Shown here in pieces: positions 28,614 to 36,911 of a DNA stretch of 64,000 nucleotides. How positions within the stretch are numbered: position 1 is the stretch's first letter; every line of letters begins with the position of its first letter. The stretch comes from Prauserella halophila (GTDB lineage: Bacteria > Actinomycetota > Actinomycetes > Mycobacteriales > Pseudonocardiaceae), in assembly GCF_024171895.1 (NCBI RefSeq), contig NZ_JAMTCQ010000008.1, positions 620,001 to 684,000 of the forward strand, read 5' to 3'. Position numbers and translations under genes: made by a program. The notes below the pieces were generated by a model. The model worked only from the letters and a program-made list of their open reading frames with translations, ran no database searches and was not told the DNA's origin.

Positions 28614-30542
28614 GTGTGCGGCCTGCTTGGACTGGTGTGTCCCAGTGAGAACGACGCAGCGACGGCACGGCCCGCCGTGGGCGAGGCGCTGCGCTGCCAA
28701 CGGCATCGCGGCCCCGACGAGACCGACACCTGGGCCGACGACGCGATCGTGTTCGGCTTCAACCGCCTCGCGATCATCGACGTCGATCACTCGCACCAGC
28801 CGTTGACCTGGGGTCCGCCGGACAACCCGACGCGCTACACCATCAACTTCAACGGTGAGATCTACAACTATCTCGAGCTGCGGGACGAGCTCGCCGGCCA
28901 GCACGGTGCGACGTTCCACACAGCGGGCGACACCGAGGCGATCGTCGCCGCGTACCACCACCTCGGCCCGGCCGCGGTGGGCAGGTTGCGCGGCATGTTC
29001 GCGTTCCTGATCTGGGACTCCGAGGCGAGGGTGGTCTTCGGTGCGCGCGATCCGTTCGGCATCAAACCGCTGTTCGTCTCGTCCGGCCCGAACGGGGTGG
29101 CGTTCGCCAGCGAGAAGAAGAGCCTGCTCGCGCTGACCGGCACGCTCGGCCTGGCCGACGAACTCGACCCGGTGGCGCTGCAGCACTACCTCGTCCTCCA
29201 GTACGTGCCCGAGCCCGAGTCGCTGCACCGCAACGTCCGGCGTATCGAGTCGGGCACATCGTTCACCGTCTCGCCCGGCGGTGAGCTGCGCACCGACCGG
29301 TACTTCTCCCCCGAGTTCCGCACCAAACCGGTCTCCGGTCCCGCCCAGACGGCGGCGCTGCACGAGGAGATCGCCGAGGTGATGCACGACTCGGTGGCCA
29401 AGCACATGCGTGCCGACGTGACGGTCGGCTCGTTCCTGTCCGGCGGCATCGACTCCACCGCGATCGCCGCGCTGGCCAAGGAGCACAACCCGAATCTGGT
29501 CACGTTCACCACCGGATTCGAGCGCGAGGGCTACTCGGAGGTCGACGTCGCGGCCGAGTCGGCCGCCGCTATCGGCGTCAAGCACGTCGTCCGCACCGTC
29601 TCCGCCCAGGAGATGATGGAGACCCTGCCGCTGATCGTCTGGTACCTCGACGACCCGGTCGCCGATCCGGCGCTCGTGCCGCTGTGGTTCATCGCACGCG
29701 AGGCACGCAAGCACGTGAAGGTCGTCCTGTCCGGTGAGGGCTCCGACGAGCTGTTCGGCGGCTACACGATCTACCGCGAGCCGCTCTCGCTCGCACCGTT
29801 CGAGAAGATGCCCGGTGCGGTGCGCCGGCTCGCCGGGAAGGTCTCGAAGGCCATTCCGGAGGGCACGCGGGGCAAGGACCTGCTCCGCCGTGGCTCGCTG
29901 CCACTGGAGGAGCGCTACTACGGCAACGCCCGCCTCTTCCGGGACGATCAGCTCCGTGAGGTCCTTCCGCACTTCACCGAAGGCGTCGGCCACCAGGACG
30001 TCACCGCACCCTGGTACGACCTGTCCCGCGGCTGGGACCCGGTGTCGCGGATGCAGCACATCGACCTGTTCACCTGGCTGCGCGGCGACATCCTCGTCAA
30101 GGCCGACAAGGTGACGATGGCCAATTCGCTCGAACTGCGTGTGCCGTTCCTCGACTCCGAGGTGTTCCGCGTCTCGTCCGCCATCCCACTCGACCAGAAG
30201 ATCACCAAGGAGACGACCAAGTTCGCGCTCCGCAGGGCGCTCGACGGCATCGTCCCCTCACACGTGCTGAACCGCCGCAAGCTCGGGTTCCCCGTACCGA
30301 TCCGCGACTGGCTGCGCGACGACATGTACGACTGGGCCCGCGGCATCATCGCCGACTCCCGGACCGGCCACCTGCTCGACAAGGCCGCCGTCCGCGCCCT
30401 GCTCGACGAGCACCGCGCCGGCACCCTCGACCACAGCCGCCGCCTCTGGGCGCTGCTCGTGTTCATGATCTGGCACGGCATCTTCATCGAGAACCGCATC
30501 ACGGTCGACGTCCCGGAGCCCCAGTACCCGATTCACGTCTAA
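28614..30542 (+). CDS. asnB: Glutamine-dependent amidotransferase AsnB (LtsA-like)
   Basis: 642 aa asparagine synthetase B-type enzyme. Ntn glutaminase domain with Cys2 nucleophile after the initiator (CGLLGLVCP), RHRGPDE, NFNGEIYNY; then the ATP-pyrophosphatase synthetase domain with SGGIDSTAIA and GEGSDELFGGY. In Corynebacterium the homologue LtsA amidates meso-diaminopimelate in peptidoglycan, and the gene context next to ctaC is the same, so cell-wall amidation is as likely as asparagine synthesis. GTG with GAAGAGG upstream. Confidence 0.9.
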   Translation: MCGLLGLVCPSENDAATARPAVGEALRCQRHRGPDETDTWADDAIVFGFNRLAIIDVDHSHQPLTWGPPDNPTRYTINFNGEIYNYLELRDELAGQHGATFHTAGDTEAIVAAYHHLGPAAVGRLRGMFAFLIWDSEARVVFGARDPFGIKPLFVSSGPNGVAFASEKKSLLALTGTLGLADELDPVALQHYLVLQYVPEPESLHRNVRRIESGTSFTVSPGGELRTDRYFSPEFRTKPVSGPAQTAALHEEIAEVMHDSVAKHMRADVTVGSFLSGGIDSTAIAALAKEHNPNLVTFTTGFEREGYSEVDVAAESAAAIGVKHVVRTVSAQEMMETLPLIVWYLDDPVADPALVPLWFIAREARKHVKVVLSGEGSDELFGGYTIYREPLSLAPFEKMPGAVRRLAGKVSKAIPEGTRGKDLLRRGSLPLEERYYGNARLFRDDQLREVLPHFTEGVGHQDVTAPWYDLSRGWDPVSRMQHIDLFTWLRGDILVKADKVTMANSLELRVPFLDSEVFRVSSAIPLDQKITKETTKFALRRALDGIVPSHVLNRRKLGFPVPIRDWLRDDMYDWARGIIADSRTGHLLDKAAVRALLDEHRAGTLDHSRRLWALLVFMIWHGIFIENRITVDVPEPQYPIHV

Positions 30543-30637
30543 CGGCCGCCGGTCCGGTGGCGGCCCCGCCCGGCACCGGTACGCCGCCGGCGCCGTGTGA
30601 TTCCGGCGCTGTGTGATTCCGATGGTGTGACCGCGGT

Positions 30638-30679
30638 CGCGCCGTCACGTCCGTGTCCGCGCACGGGCGTGACGGCGCG
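30638..30679. terminator. Long hairpin 3' of asnB
   Basis: CGCGCCGTCACG (30638-30649) and its exact complement (30668-30679), with an inner CCGTG/CACGG stem. 96 bases after the asnB stop. A 16-bp unit GTGTGATTCCGGCGCT is repeated just before, near 30597-30620. Confidence 0.55.
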
Positions 30680-30699
30680 TCACGGCACGGACATCCGGT

Positions 30700-30705
30700 T
30701 ACGCT
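30700..30705 (+). promoter_or_regulatory. -10 element TACGCT, 7 nt before the DUF2510 gene ATG
   Basis: TACGCT then GCGGGTC then ATG; leaderless-type spacing. Confidence 0.45.
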
Positions 30706-30712
30706 GCGGGTC

Positions 30713-31798
30713 ATGACACAGCCGCCGCCCGGGTGGTACCCGGATCAGGCCGACCCTCGGTACCTGCGCTGGTGGGACGGGTACCGGTGGACGCCCTACA
30801 CCCAACCGGTCCCGCAGCCGCAGTCGCCGCAGCAGCAGTACCCACCGCAGCAGTATCCGCAGCCGCAGTATCCACAGGCCTTCCAGTACGAGCCCCGGCA
30901 TCCGGCGGCGCAGCAGCCGCAGGGCGGGCAACCGCAGCACTCACAGCAGCATCCGCACTACCCACAGCAACCGGCCCAGCAGGCCTCACAACCTGCCCCA
31001 CAGCAGCCGGCGCCACAGCAGTCGGCGCCACAGCAGCCGGCGCGACAGCAGCCGGGGCTGCCGTACCAGGGCGGCCCGCAACACCAGGTGGCGCCGCAGT
31101 CCGGCCCGGCAGCCCACGCCGGAGCAGCGCAGGGTGGAGCAGCACCGGGTGGAGCGGCGCAGGCCGGCGCGGCGGCCCAGCTCGGCGCCGGTCCCGTGTA
31201 CACCGCTCAGGCCCTGCACATCGTGCAGGACAAGCGCTTGTTCGTCGGCATGCTCGCCAAGGCGAGCTATGCGGTGACCGATCACACGGGAACTCCGGTC
31301 GGCGCCGTCGTCCAGGTGAACCCGGACGAGTCGAAACACGTCCGCACCTACAGCGACGACGGTGGCGGGGCCGGCCTCTCCCAGCACTTCGAACTGGTCG
31401 ACCTGTCCGGCGCGCCGTACTTCCACGTCGCACGGGCGCTGCGTGCCCAGTCCGCGGCCAAGCCGCGCTTCGACGTCACGCTGCCCGACGGAACGCCATT
31501 GGGGCACGTCGAATCCGAGAAGCTCGTCGGCCGGATCACGCTGGGCCTGTACGTGGGCGGTGTGCGCGCCGGTCAGCTGAAGATGGGCGGCATGCGCAAC
31601 ACCGTCCTCAACCTGACGGATGCGGGCGGGCAGCAGATCGTCGAGTGCGAGCGCAAGCCGCCCATGTTCAGCCGTGAGGACGCCTACAACCTGACGCGGC
31701 CGTACCCGACGCCCGAACCGCTCGGCACGATGGTCCTGGCCGGCATCATCGCCGTGGACAACGCCTTCTTCGCAAAGTCGCAAGCGTCGCTGTTCTGA
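30713..31798 (+). CDS. DUF2510 - PQ-rich linker - scramblase/LURP-one-like protein
   Basis: 361 aa. N-terminal DUF2510 (PPPGWYPDQADPRYLRWWDG), a P/Q then A/G-rich low-complexity linker (about 30-160), and a C-terminal beta-rich domain of the phospholipid scramblase/LURP-one superfamily (about 165-361; LFVGMLAKASYAVTDHTG, MFSREDAYNLTRP). The hydrophobic end segment GTMVLAGIIAVDNAFFA fits the scramblase C-terminal helix. Function in actinobacteria unknown; DUF2510 is often found on membrane-associated proteins. Confidence 0.8.
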   Translation: MTQPPPGWYPDQADPRYLRWWDGYRWTPYTQPVPQPQSPQQQYPPQQYPQPQYPQAFQYEPRHPAAQQPQGGQPQHSQQHPHYPQQPAQQASQPAPQQPAPQQSAPQQPARQQPGLPYQGGPQHQVAPQSGPAAHAGAAQGGAAPGGAAQAGAAAQLGAGPVYTAQALHIVQDKRLFVGMLAKASYAVTDHTGTPVGAVVQVNPDESKHVRTYSDDGGGAGLSQHFELVDLSGAPYFHVARALRAQSAAKPRFDVTLPDGTPLGHVESEKLVGRITLGLYVGGVRAGQLKMGGMRNTVLNLTDAGGQQIVECERKPPMFSREDAYNLTRPYPTPEPLGTMVLAGIIAVDNAFFAKSQASLF

Positions 31799-32110
31799 CC
31801 CGGCGCCACGGTTCCGACCCGCCGCGGTTCTGGAAGCGCCACTGTTCGGAAAGACGCCGCGGTTCTGGAAGCGCCACTGTTCTGGAAGACGCCGCTGTTC
31901 CGGAAGACGCCGCTGCGCCGTGGTGCCCGTGGGACCGGCTGCACCGTGGGGCAGTTGCGCCGTGGACCGGTTGCGCCGAGGCGTGGTGGTGCCCCGCAGC
32001 GCAGGGCTCCTGGCGCCGTTAACCCTGCCGAGCGACTACCGGGCGGTACAGCCCCACTACCGGCCGGTAAGCCTGTCGCAGCCCGCCTGCGCTGCCTACG
32101 TTCGGTCGCG
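31799..32110. other. Intergenic region dominated by degenerate repeats
   Basis: Starts with the 17/18-bp array and grades into further CCGTGG/TGCGCCG-rich duplications (31910-31990). CGGTACAGCC and CGGTAAGCCTG near 32040-32075 resemble decayed copies of one another. No gene seen. Confidence 0.45.
31821..31908. repeat. Five 17/18-bp tandem units after the scramblase-like gene
   Basis: Alternating GCCGCGGTTCTGGAAGC and GCCACTGTTCNGNAAGAC units at 31821, 31838, 31856, 31873 and 31891. The array starts 22 bases after the stop codon. Confidence 0.85.
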
Positions 32111-32314
32111 ATGAACAGCGCTGACCGCACCTCCGGCCCTCGCACCTCCGAGCCCGGCACGCCCGAGCCCGATTCCCTCGACGAGCTCATCTCCGACTGC
32201 CGCGACATTCCCCGCCCGCACGTGCCCGGTCAGCGACCGCACTCGTCGGCTCGGTCGTGGAACGTCGACGACGCATGTCACGCTCAGGTTGCAGGACTGG
32301 ACGCGTACGTCTGA
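32111..32314 (+). CDS. Possible small hypothetical protein (67 aa)
   Basis: An ATG frame, product polar and rich in P, S, D, R with a central acidic helix-like segment (DSLDELISDCRDIPRPHVPG). No ribosome site, but TACGTT lies 10 bases before the ATG. No family recognised. It could equally be non-coding; called only because the acidic segment looks less random than neighbouring frames. Confidence 0.3.
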   Translation: MNSADRTSGPRTSEPGTPEPDSLDELISDCRDIPRPHVPGQRPHSSARSWNVDDACHAQVAGLDAYV

Positions 32315-32466
32315 CACCAGGCACGCTCACCGGAGCCGCGGTCAACGGCGATCGCGGCCCCACTCCTCGTCTCTCCCCCAGTCGTCTCTCCTGCGGCCGT
32401 CTCTCCCTCGGCCGCGGACTGTCGACCGAAACGGGCGAGACGGCAACCAAGCAGGGTGACGACAGC

Positions 32467-32503
32467 AAAACGGGCGCCGGTCACGAGGACCGGCGCCCGT
32501 TTT
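32467..32503. terminator. Hairpin with A/T tails 3' of the IscA gene
   Basis: AAAACGGGCGCCGGTC, loop ACGAG, complement ending GTTTT. Classic intrinsic terminator usable on both strands; 73 bases beyond the IscA stop. Confidence 0.88.
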
Positions 32504-32537
32504 CGCCGTTCGTGTCTCGCCGCCGCACGCGGCGAAG

Positions 32538-32591
32538 ACTCCGTGGAACGCGGGGACTCAGTGGAACGCGGAGACTCAGTGGAACGAGTCG
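32538..32591. repeat. Three 18-bp units spanning the IscA stop codon
   Basis: ACTCCGTGGAACGCGGGG, ACTCAGTGGAACGCGGAG, ACTCAGTGGAACGAGTCG at 32538, 32556 and 32574. The last copy holds the stop codon and final residues (DSFH) of the IscA gene; the others are downstream, as if the gene's end had been copied outward. Confidence 0.88.
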
Positions 32592-32947
32592 CCGCAGGCG
32601 CAGGAACCGCCCGCGTTCGGGTTGTCGATGGTGAAGCCCTGCTTCTCGATCGTGTCGACGAAGTCGATCTGGGCACCTTCGACGTACGGAGCGCTCATCC
32701 GGTCCACTGCGACGCGCAGTCCGTTGAAGTCGCGGTACAGGTCGCCGTCGAGCTCACGCTCGTCGAAGAAGAGCTGGTAGCGCAGGCCCGCACAGCCGCC
32801 CGGCTGCACCGCGATGCGCAGGTGCATGTCGTCGCGGCCCTCCTGGTCGAGCAGCCCCTTGGCCTTGCCGGCGGCGGCCTCGGTCAGGGCGACGCCGTGG
32901 GTGGCTTCCTCGGCGGCGGTGTTGCCGGTCTGCTCAGCGGTCGTCAT
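32576..32947 (-). CDS. A-type iron-sulfur carrier IscA/ErpA
   Basis: 123 aa HesB/IscA-family protein that delivers Fe-S clusters to target enzymes. The three ligand cysteines are present: GGCAGL and the C-terminal SCACGDS. ATG with GAGGGAG upstream. Likely clients nearby in the genome include QcrA, NadA and LipA (inference). Equivalent of mycobacterial Rv2204c by position. Confidence 0.93.
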   Translation of the reverse strand: MTTAEQTGNTAAEEATHGVALTEAAAGKAKGLLDQEGRDDMHLRIAVQPGGCAGLRYQLFFDERELDGDLYRDFNGLRVAVDRMSAPYVEGAQIDFVDTIEKQGFTIDNPNAGGSCACGDSFH

Positions 32948-33130
32948 GGCACTCCCTCAAGTCGCTGTCCAGGGGCACGATCTCTGCGCGGCAGTCACCC
33001 GCAGAGCGGACCTTCCCCTTGCTCACTCCAGTATTCCACCGGAGGCAACAAGGAGGACGGCCCTCTTGTTCCCCGGACGTCATGGTGGCACACCCACCGA
33101 CCGCCTGAACATCGGTAGTGAGCACTGCAA

Positions 33131-33136
33131 TACCCT
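33131..33136 (+). promoter_or_regulatory. -10 element TACCCT, 6 nt before the DUF3043 GTG
   Basis: TACCCT then GGCAGC then GTG; no ribosome site. Confidence 0.45.
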
Positions 33137-33142
33137 GGCAGC

Positions 33143-33823
33143 GTGAGGTTCCTGCGCCGCAACAACACCCAGAAGTCCGAATCGGGTTCTGCCGAGAACG
33201 TCGACGCCACGGCCGACGTCGACGGGTCCGGCGAATCTCACGCGCCCAGGGGCCACACCCCGGCGAAGGGCAGGCCGACGCCGAGGCGCGTCGAGGCCGA
33301 AGGCAAACGCCGTGGCCCGGTCGCACCGCCGCCGACCACCACGCGCGAGGCCATCCGCCGCAACCGGAAGCAGAAGAAGCAGAACCCGGTGACCAAGGAG
33401 GACAAGGAAGCGCGCCGCGCCGCCGCCCGCGAACGCCGGGAAAAGATGATGGCGGGCGACCAGCGCTACCTGCTCCCCCGTGACCGCGGCCCGGTCAAGC
33501 AGTACGTGCGCGACGTGATCGACTCGCGGCGCAACATCCTGGGTCTGTTCATGCCGCTGGCCGTGGTGGTGTTCCTGTCGCTGCTGGTGCCGGTGGTGGC
33601 GATCCAGCAGTACGCCACGCTGGTCACGACGATCTTCCTGCTGGGCATGCTCGTCGAGGGCTTCCTCAACGGCAGGCGGGTGGCGAAGGCCGCGCGGGAG
33701 CGGTTCCCGAACGAGGAGGTCCGCGGTGCCTCGCTCGGCTGGTACGCGTTCGTGCGGGCGAGCCAGCTGCGGCGACTGCGGGTGCCCAAGCCGCGGCTCA
33801 AGGCCGGCGACCCGATCCCGTAA
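33143..33823 (+). CDS. DUF3043 membrane protein
   Basis: 226 aa. Long, highly basic hydrophilic N-terminus (about 1-115, many R/K), then two membrane helices (about 132-152 and 155-175: LFMPLAVVVFLSLLVPVV), and a basic tail. Conserved among actinobacteria beside the asnB-ilvE block; function unknown. Leaderless-type GTG start. Confidence 0.85.
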   Translation: MRFLRRNNTQKSESGSAENVDATADVDGSGESHAPRGHTPAKGRPTPRRVEAEGKRRGPVAPPPTTTREAIRRNRKQKKQNPVTKEDKEARRAAARERREKMMAGDQRYLLPRDRGPVKQYVRDVIDSRRNILGLFMPLAVVVFLSLLVPVVAIQQYATLVTTIFLLGMLVEGFLNGRRVAKAARERFPNEEVRGASLGWYAFVRASQLRRLRVPKPRLKAGDPIP

Positions 33824-33848
33824 CGGCACGAGCCGGCGGCGACACTGC

Positions 33849-33878
33849 CGGCCTCCCTCAGCACGGCCTCCCTCAGCA
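33849..33878. repeat. Two 15-bp units after DUF3043
   Basis: CGGCCTCCCTCAGCA twice in tandem, 25 bases after the stop codon. Confidence 0.7.
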
Positions 33879-33997
33879 CAGACACGCGAGATCCCCCGCG
33901 CCGACCTCGCTACCGCATCGTCTGCCCAACCACGCGCGAACAACACCACAGCCGCCTCGCACCGAGCTTCCGACAACGAATGACGTGCATCCCTACG

Positions 33998-34050
33998 ACT
34001 GCTCCCCGGCAGCTGGAACTGAATTTTCAGTCCAACTCCCGGGGAGCAGT
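33998..34050. repeat. 53-bp interrupted palindrome
   Basis: ACTGCTCCCCGG (33998-34009) and CCGGGGAGCAGT (34039-34050) are exact complements. Between them AGCTGGAACTGAA and TTCAGTCCAACT pair with one bulge and one mismatch. AT-rich centre, low GC for this genome. It lies 27 bases beyond the DUF397-like stop and could be its terminator. Confidence 0.65.
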
Positions 34051-34077
34051 TCACTTGGACCGGGGGTTCTTGGCGAC

Positions 34078-34305
34078 TCAGTCGAACTCGTTGTTCCGGA
34101 CGCCCTTCAGGAACGCCGTCCACTCACCTGGAGTGAAGGTTAGTGACGGAGTTCTTCCAACCTCTCCACCGTCTGCCCACCACCCAACCGGACACGCTCC
34201 GCGCTGCTGCCTAGGACAGGCATGGCACCGGCAGAAGCCGTACCGCGATCCCGGATCGCCGGTTCCCGCGCCCCGGTCCCGAACGTCACACCCACGGGTC
34301 GTTAG
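34078..34305 (-). pseudogene. DUF397 C-terminal remnant
   Basis: The last about 25 codons read LTFTPGEWTAFLKGVRNNEFD then stop, the diagnostic end of DUF397 proteins, preceded by GGEVGRTPS. Upstream the frame stays open to 34305 but is unlike the family (cysteine-rich RYGFCRCHACPRQQR) and has no start codon. DUF397 genes normally sit behind a WhiJ-like XRE regulator; none is here. I read it as a truncated, displaced copy. Confidence 0.7.
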
Positions 34306-34323
34306 TCACGCGAACTACAGGGC

Positions 34324-34329
34324 TACGCT
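34324..34329 (+). promoter_or_regulatory. -10 element TACGCT, 6 nt before the aldo-keto reductase ATG
   Basis: TACGCT, CAAACC, ATG; leaderless-type. Confidence 0.5.
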
Positions 34330-34335
34330 CAAACC

Positions 34336-35334
34336 ATGGAATTTCGACGTCTCGGCCGCAGCGGCCTCAATGTCAGCGAGATCTCGTACGGCAACTGGCT
34401 CACCCACGGTTCCCAGGTGGAGGAGGACCAGGCGCACGCCTGCATCAAGGCGGCCCTGGACGCCGGGATCACGACCTTCGACACCGCCGACGTCTACGCG
34501 AATACGGCCGCCGAGTCGGTACTCGGCCGCGGCCTGCAGGGGCAGCGCCGCGAGAGCCTGGAGATCTTCACCAAGGTCTTCTGGCCGACCGGTCCGAAGG
34601 GCCCGAACGACAAGGGCCTGGGCCGCAAACACGTCATGGAGTCGGCGAACGCGTCGCTGCAGCGCCTCGGCACCGACTACGTGGACCTGTACCAGGCGCA
34701 CCGGTTCGACCACACGACGCCGCTCGAAGAGACGATGCAGGCCTTCGCCGACCTGGTGCGGCAGGGCAAGGTGCTCTACGTCGGCGTCTCGGAATGGACC
34801 GGCGAGCAGATCACGCGCGGCGCCGAACTGGCCCGTGAACTGAAGATCCCGTTCGTGTCGAACCAGCCGCAGTACAACATGCTGTGGCGCGTCATCGAGG
34901 ATCAGGTCGTGCCCGCGTCCGAACGTGAAGGCATGAGCCAGATCGTGTGGTCGCCGATCGCGCAGGGCGTGCTCACCGGCAAGTACAAGCCGGGTCAGCC
35001 CGTCCCCGCCGGCTCGCGCGCGACCGACGAGAAGGGCGGGGCGACCACCGTCCAGAAGTTCCTGCGCGACGAGGTGCGCGAGCGGGTGGAGAAGCTCACC
35101 CCGCTCGCGCAGCAGGCCGGCCTGTCACTGGCGCAGCTGGCCGTGGCGTGGGTACTGCAGAACCGCAACGTGGCCTCGGCGATCATCGGCGCCTCCCGCC
35201 CGGAACAGGTGCACGAGAACATCAAGGCCGTCGGTGTGAAGCTGGACGACGACCTGATGACGGCCATCGACGACGCACTCGGCGACGTCGTGATCACCGA
35301 CCCGCGCGAGACGAAGAGCCCCGAATCGCTCTGA
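34336..35334 (+). CDS. Aldo/keto reductase (K+ channel beta-subunit-like branch)
   Basis: 332 aa NADPH-dependent TIM-barrel oxidoreductase. Tetrad visible: D and Y in TTFDTADVYANT, K in IFTKVFWP, H in YQAHRFDHT. SNQPQYNMLWR, IVWSPIAQGVLTGKY and ASAIIGASRPEQV are shared with the Kv-beta/YghZ group. Substrate unknown, probably reactive aldehydes. Monocistronic; followed at once by a tandem array. Confidence 0.92.
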   Translation: MEFRRLGRSGLNVSEISYGNWLTHGSQVEEDQAHACIKAALDAGITTFDTADVYANTAAESVLGRGLQGQRRESLEIFTKVFWPTGPKGPNDKGLGRKHVMESANASLQRLGTDYVDLYQAHRFDHTTPLEETMQAFADLVRQGKVLYVGVSEWTGEQITRGAELARELKIPFVSNQPQYNMLWRVIEDQVVPASEREGMSQIVWSPIAQGVLTGKYKPGQPVPAGSRATDEKGGATTVQKFLRDEVRERVEKLTPLAQQAGLSLAQLAVAWVLQNRNVASAIIGASRPEQVHENIKAVGVKLDDDLMTAIDDALGDVVITDPRETKSPESL

Positions 35335-35384
35335 ATCCCGGAGCGCTGTAAATCCCGGAGCGCTGTAAATCCCCGAGCGTTCTG
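35334..35384. repeat. Three 17-bp units starting at the AKR stop codon
   Basis: AATCCCGGAGCGCTGTA at 35334-35350 and 35351-35367, then AATCCCCGAGCGTTCTG. The first base is the last base of the TGA stop. Confidence 0.88.
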
Positions 35385-35399
35385 AGATCGCGGATTGCC

Positions 35400-35759
35400 T
35401 CAGCGGCCGCGCCCGCCGTCGTCGGAATGCCGGCGGCGGGCGTCGGCCGCGGCCGACCACACGAGACGCACCTCGTCCACCAGCATCCACGGTTTGCGCA
35501 CGGCCGTGCGCGGCAGCGACCCGGCGAAACCCACCGGGTGCCTGCACAGCCTCCGGGCCATGCGGCCGGGCTTGCTGAGCATCCGGTGCCGCAGATCCTG
35601 CAGATAACGCCGCCGGACGTCGCGCTCGATGGCGGTGCCGCAGGTCAGGCAGGTGGTGACCACCAGCAGCCGCCCGGCGTAGGCCAGTTCGTGCCGCGTC
35701 TCACGACCGCACCGGTGACAGGCGAGCGTGGCGTGTTCGATCGTTCCCTTCGCACCCAT
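35400..35759 (-). CDS. Zinc-ribbon protein of unknown function
   Basis: 119 aa. Two CxxC pairs, ACHRCGRET and TCLTCGTA, about 20 residues apart form a zinc ribbon; the rest is basic (RRRYLQDLRHRM). ATG at 35759; GAGGA nine bases upstream supports it over an earlier ATG at 35774. It starts 20 bases after the ispD-family stop and is likely co-transcribed. Function unknown. Confidence 0.65.
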   Translation of the reverse strand: MGAKGTIEHATLACHRCGRETRHELAYAGRLLVVTTCLTCGTAIERDVRRRYLQDLRHRMLSKPGRMARRLCRHPVGFAGSLPRTAVRKPWMLVDEVRLVWSAAADARRRHSDDGGRGR

Positions 35760-35779
35760 CGCTTCCGTCCTCATCGAGG

Positions 35780-36547
35780 TCACGTCCGGTAGTCCGCCGC
35801 GGCCAGTATCTGCTCGGCGACCACGAGATCGTGCGGATACGTGATCTTGAAGTTCTGCTGCTCCCCGCGCACCCACCGCACCGGAAGCTCGGAGAACCGT
35901 TCCATCACCGAGGCCGTGTCGGTGCCCACGAAGTCATCGCGCGCGGCACGCTCGTAGACCTCGAGCAGCGGCCCGGCACGGAAACCCTGCGGCGTCTGGG
36001 CGCGCACGATCGACGTCGGCCCCTGCCCGGTGAGCGCGCCCGCCTCGTCCACGGCCACCAGATCGTCGGCGGGCAGCGCGGGAATCGCTCCCCCGTGCTC
36101 GCGGGCCTCGTGCAGCACGCCCGCGATCAACGCGGGACTCACCAACGGCCGCGCTGCGTCGTGGATCAGGACGCTGTCCACCGAGCCCTCGTCGATGCGG
36201 CTCGACAGCCACCGCAGCGCCCGCAGTTCCGACTCCTGCCGCGTCTCGCCGCCGTAGACGACCTCCACCCGGGAGCCGACCTCGCGGTCCAGCACCCAGT
36301 CGACCAGGTCCCTGTCCTGCGGGCGCGTGACGAGCAGGAGGGCGCCGATCTCCGGGACCCGCGCGAACGCGTCGAGCGACCACGACACCAGCCTGCGCCC
36401 CGCCAGCGGCAGGTACACCTTGTTCATCTCCGCGCCGACCCGCGTTCCGGCCCCGCTGGCCAGCACGACCCCGGCTGCGGGCGGAACCCGGCGGCTCCGG
36501 CCCGCCGAGCCACGCCGGGTTCTCCGTTCCGCCACAGCAGGGATCAT
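35780..36547 (-). CDS. IspD-family cytidylyltransferase
   Basis: 255 aa. Motifs of 2-C-methyl-D-erythritol 4-phosphate cytidylyltransferase: [20 protein letters not shown] (nucleotide loop), [23 protein letters not shown] and [15 protein letters not shown]. Role: CDP-ME formation in the MEP pathway, or a CTP-dependent paralogue (TarI-like). ispF is not adjacent, so a paralogue is possible. The start is uncertain: ATG 36547 is used, but the frame is open upstream through relic E2 sequence to an ATG at 36676, so a longer chimeric protein is conceivable. Confidence 0.78.
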   Translation of the reverse strand: MIPAVAERRTRRGSAGRSRRVPPAAGVVLASGAGTRVGAEMNKVYLPLAGRRLVSWSLDAFARVPEIGALLLVTRPQDRDLVDWVLDREVGSRVEVVYGGETRQESELRALRWLSSRIDEGSVDSVLIHDAARPLVSPALIAGVLHEAREHGGAIPALPADDLVAVDEAGALTGQGPTSIVRAQTPQGFRAGPLLEVYERAARDDFVGTDTASVMERFSELPVRWVRGEQQNFKITYPHDLVVAEQILAAADYRT

Positions 36548-36676
36548 ACGAGACCGGATGCATCCGGGTTCGCCGCCGAGCAGCTCGTCGATCGTGGCCA
36601 GCACCCGCGCGGCGGCGAGCACGCCCTCGGTCATGGTCATCTTCGGCATGACCATGGGGACCTGCTGGTTCACCAT
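36548..36676 (-). pseudogene. Relic of a 2-oxoacid dehydrogenase E2 (lipoyl domain start)
   Basis: ATG at 36676 reads [20 protein letters not shown], matching the first strand of a lipoyl domain (MPKxxxTMTEG), then jumps to [13 protein letters not shown], which resembles the C-terminal helix of E2 enzymes. The lipoyl lysine, linker and catalytic domain are absent. In frame with the IspD-family gene downstream. The ATG sits four bases before the upstream relic's stop, as in a coupled E1-beta/E2 pair. Confidence 0.55.
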
Positions 36677-36911
36677 TGCCGCACCAACTCCATTGCCACA
36701 CCAACTCCCCCCGCCTTCGCCACGATGTCGTCGACATGCGGCGCGGCCGCCTGCTCGAGCTGCGGCACCCGCACGGGCCCCTCCGCGGCACCGGGCCGCC
36801 CTGCTTGCGGAGCAGTTCGTGTTCGAGCACGAGCACCGGATTCGGATCGTCGATCGCGCTGAGCAGCAGACCCTTCGCATCGGCGGCCGTGCTCGGCGCA
36901 CGGCACACCAC
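36670..36911 (-). pseudogene. Relic of a pyruvate/acetoin-type dehydrogenase E1 beta gene
   Basis: One frame (36911-36786) reads [16 protein letters not shown], then [14 protein letters not shown], the hallmark of the E1-beta transketolase domain. It then fails, and another frame carries on with [22 protein letters not shown], resembling the E1-beta C-terminus, ending TGA at 36670. No N-terminus; about 250 residues of the normal protein are gone. A frameshift plus deletions explains it. Confidence 0.68.

Noticed and set aside
31946-32110. N-terminal extension of the 32111 small frame
   Set aside because: The upstream frame runs through the repeat-rich intergenic region with no start signal; repeats there are out of coding phase.
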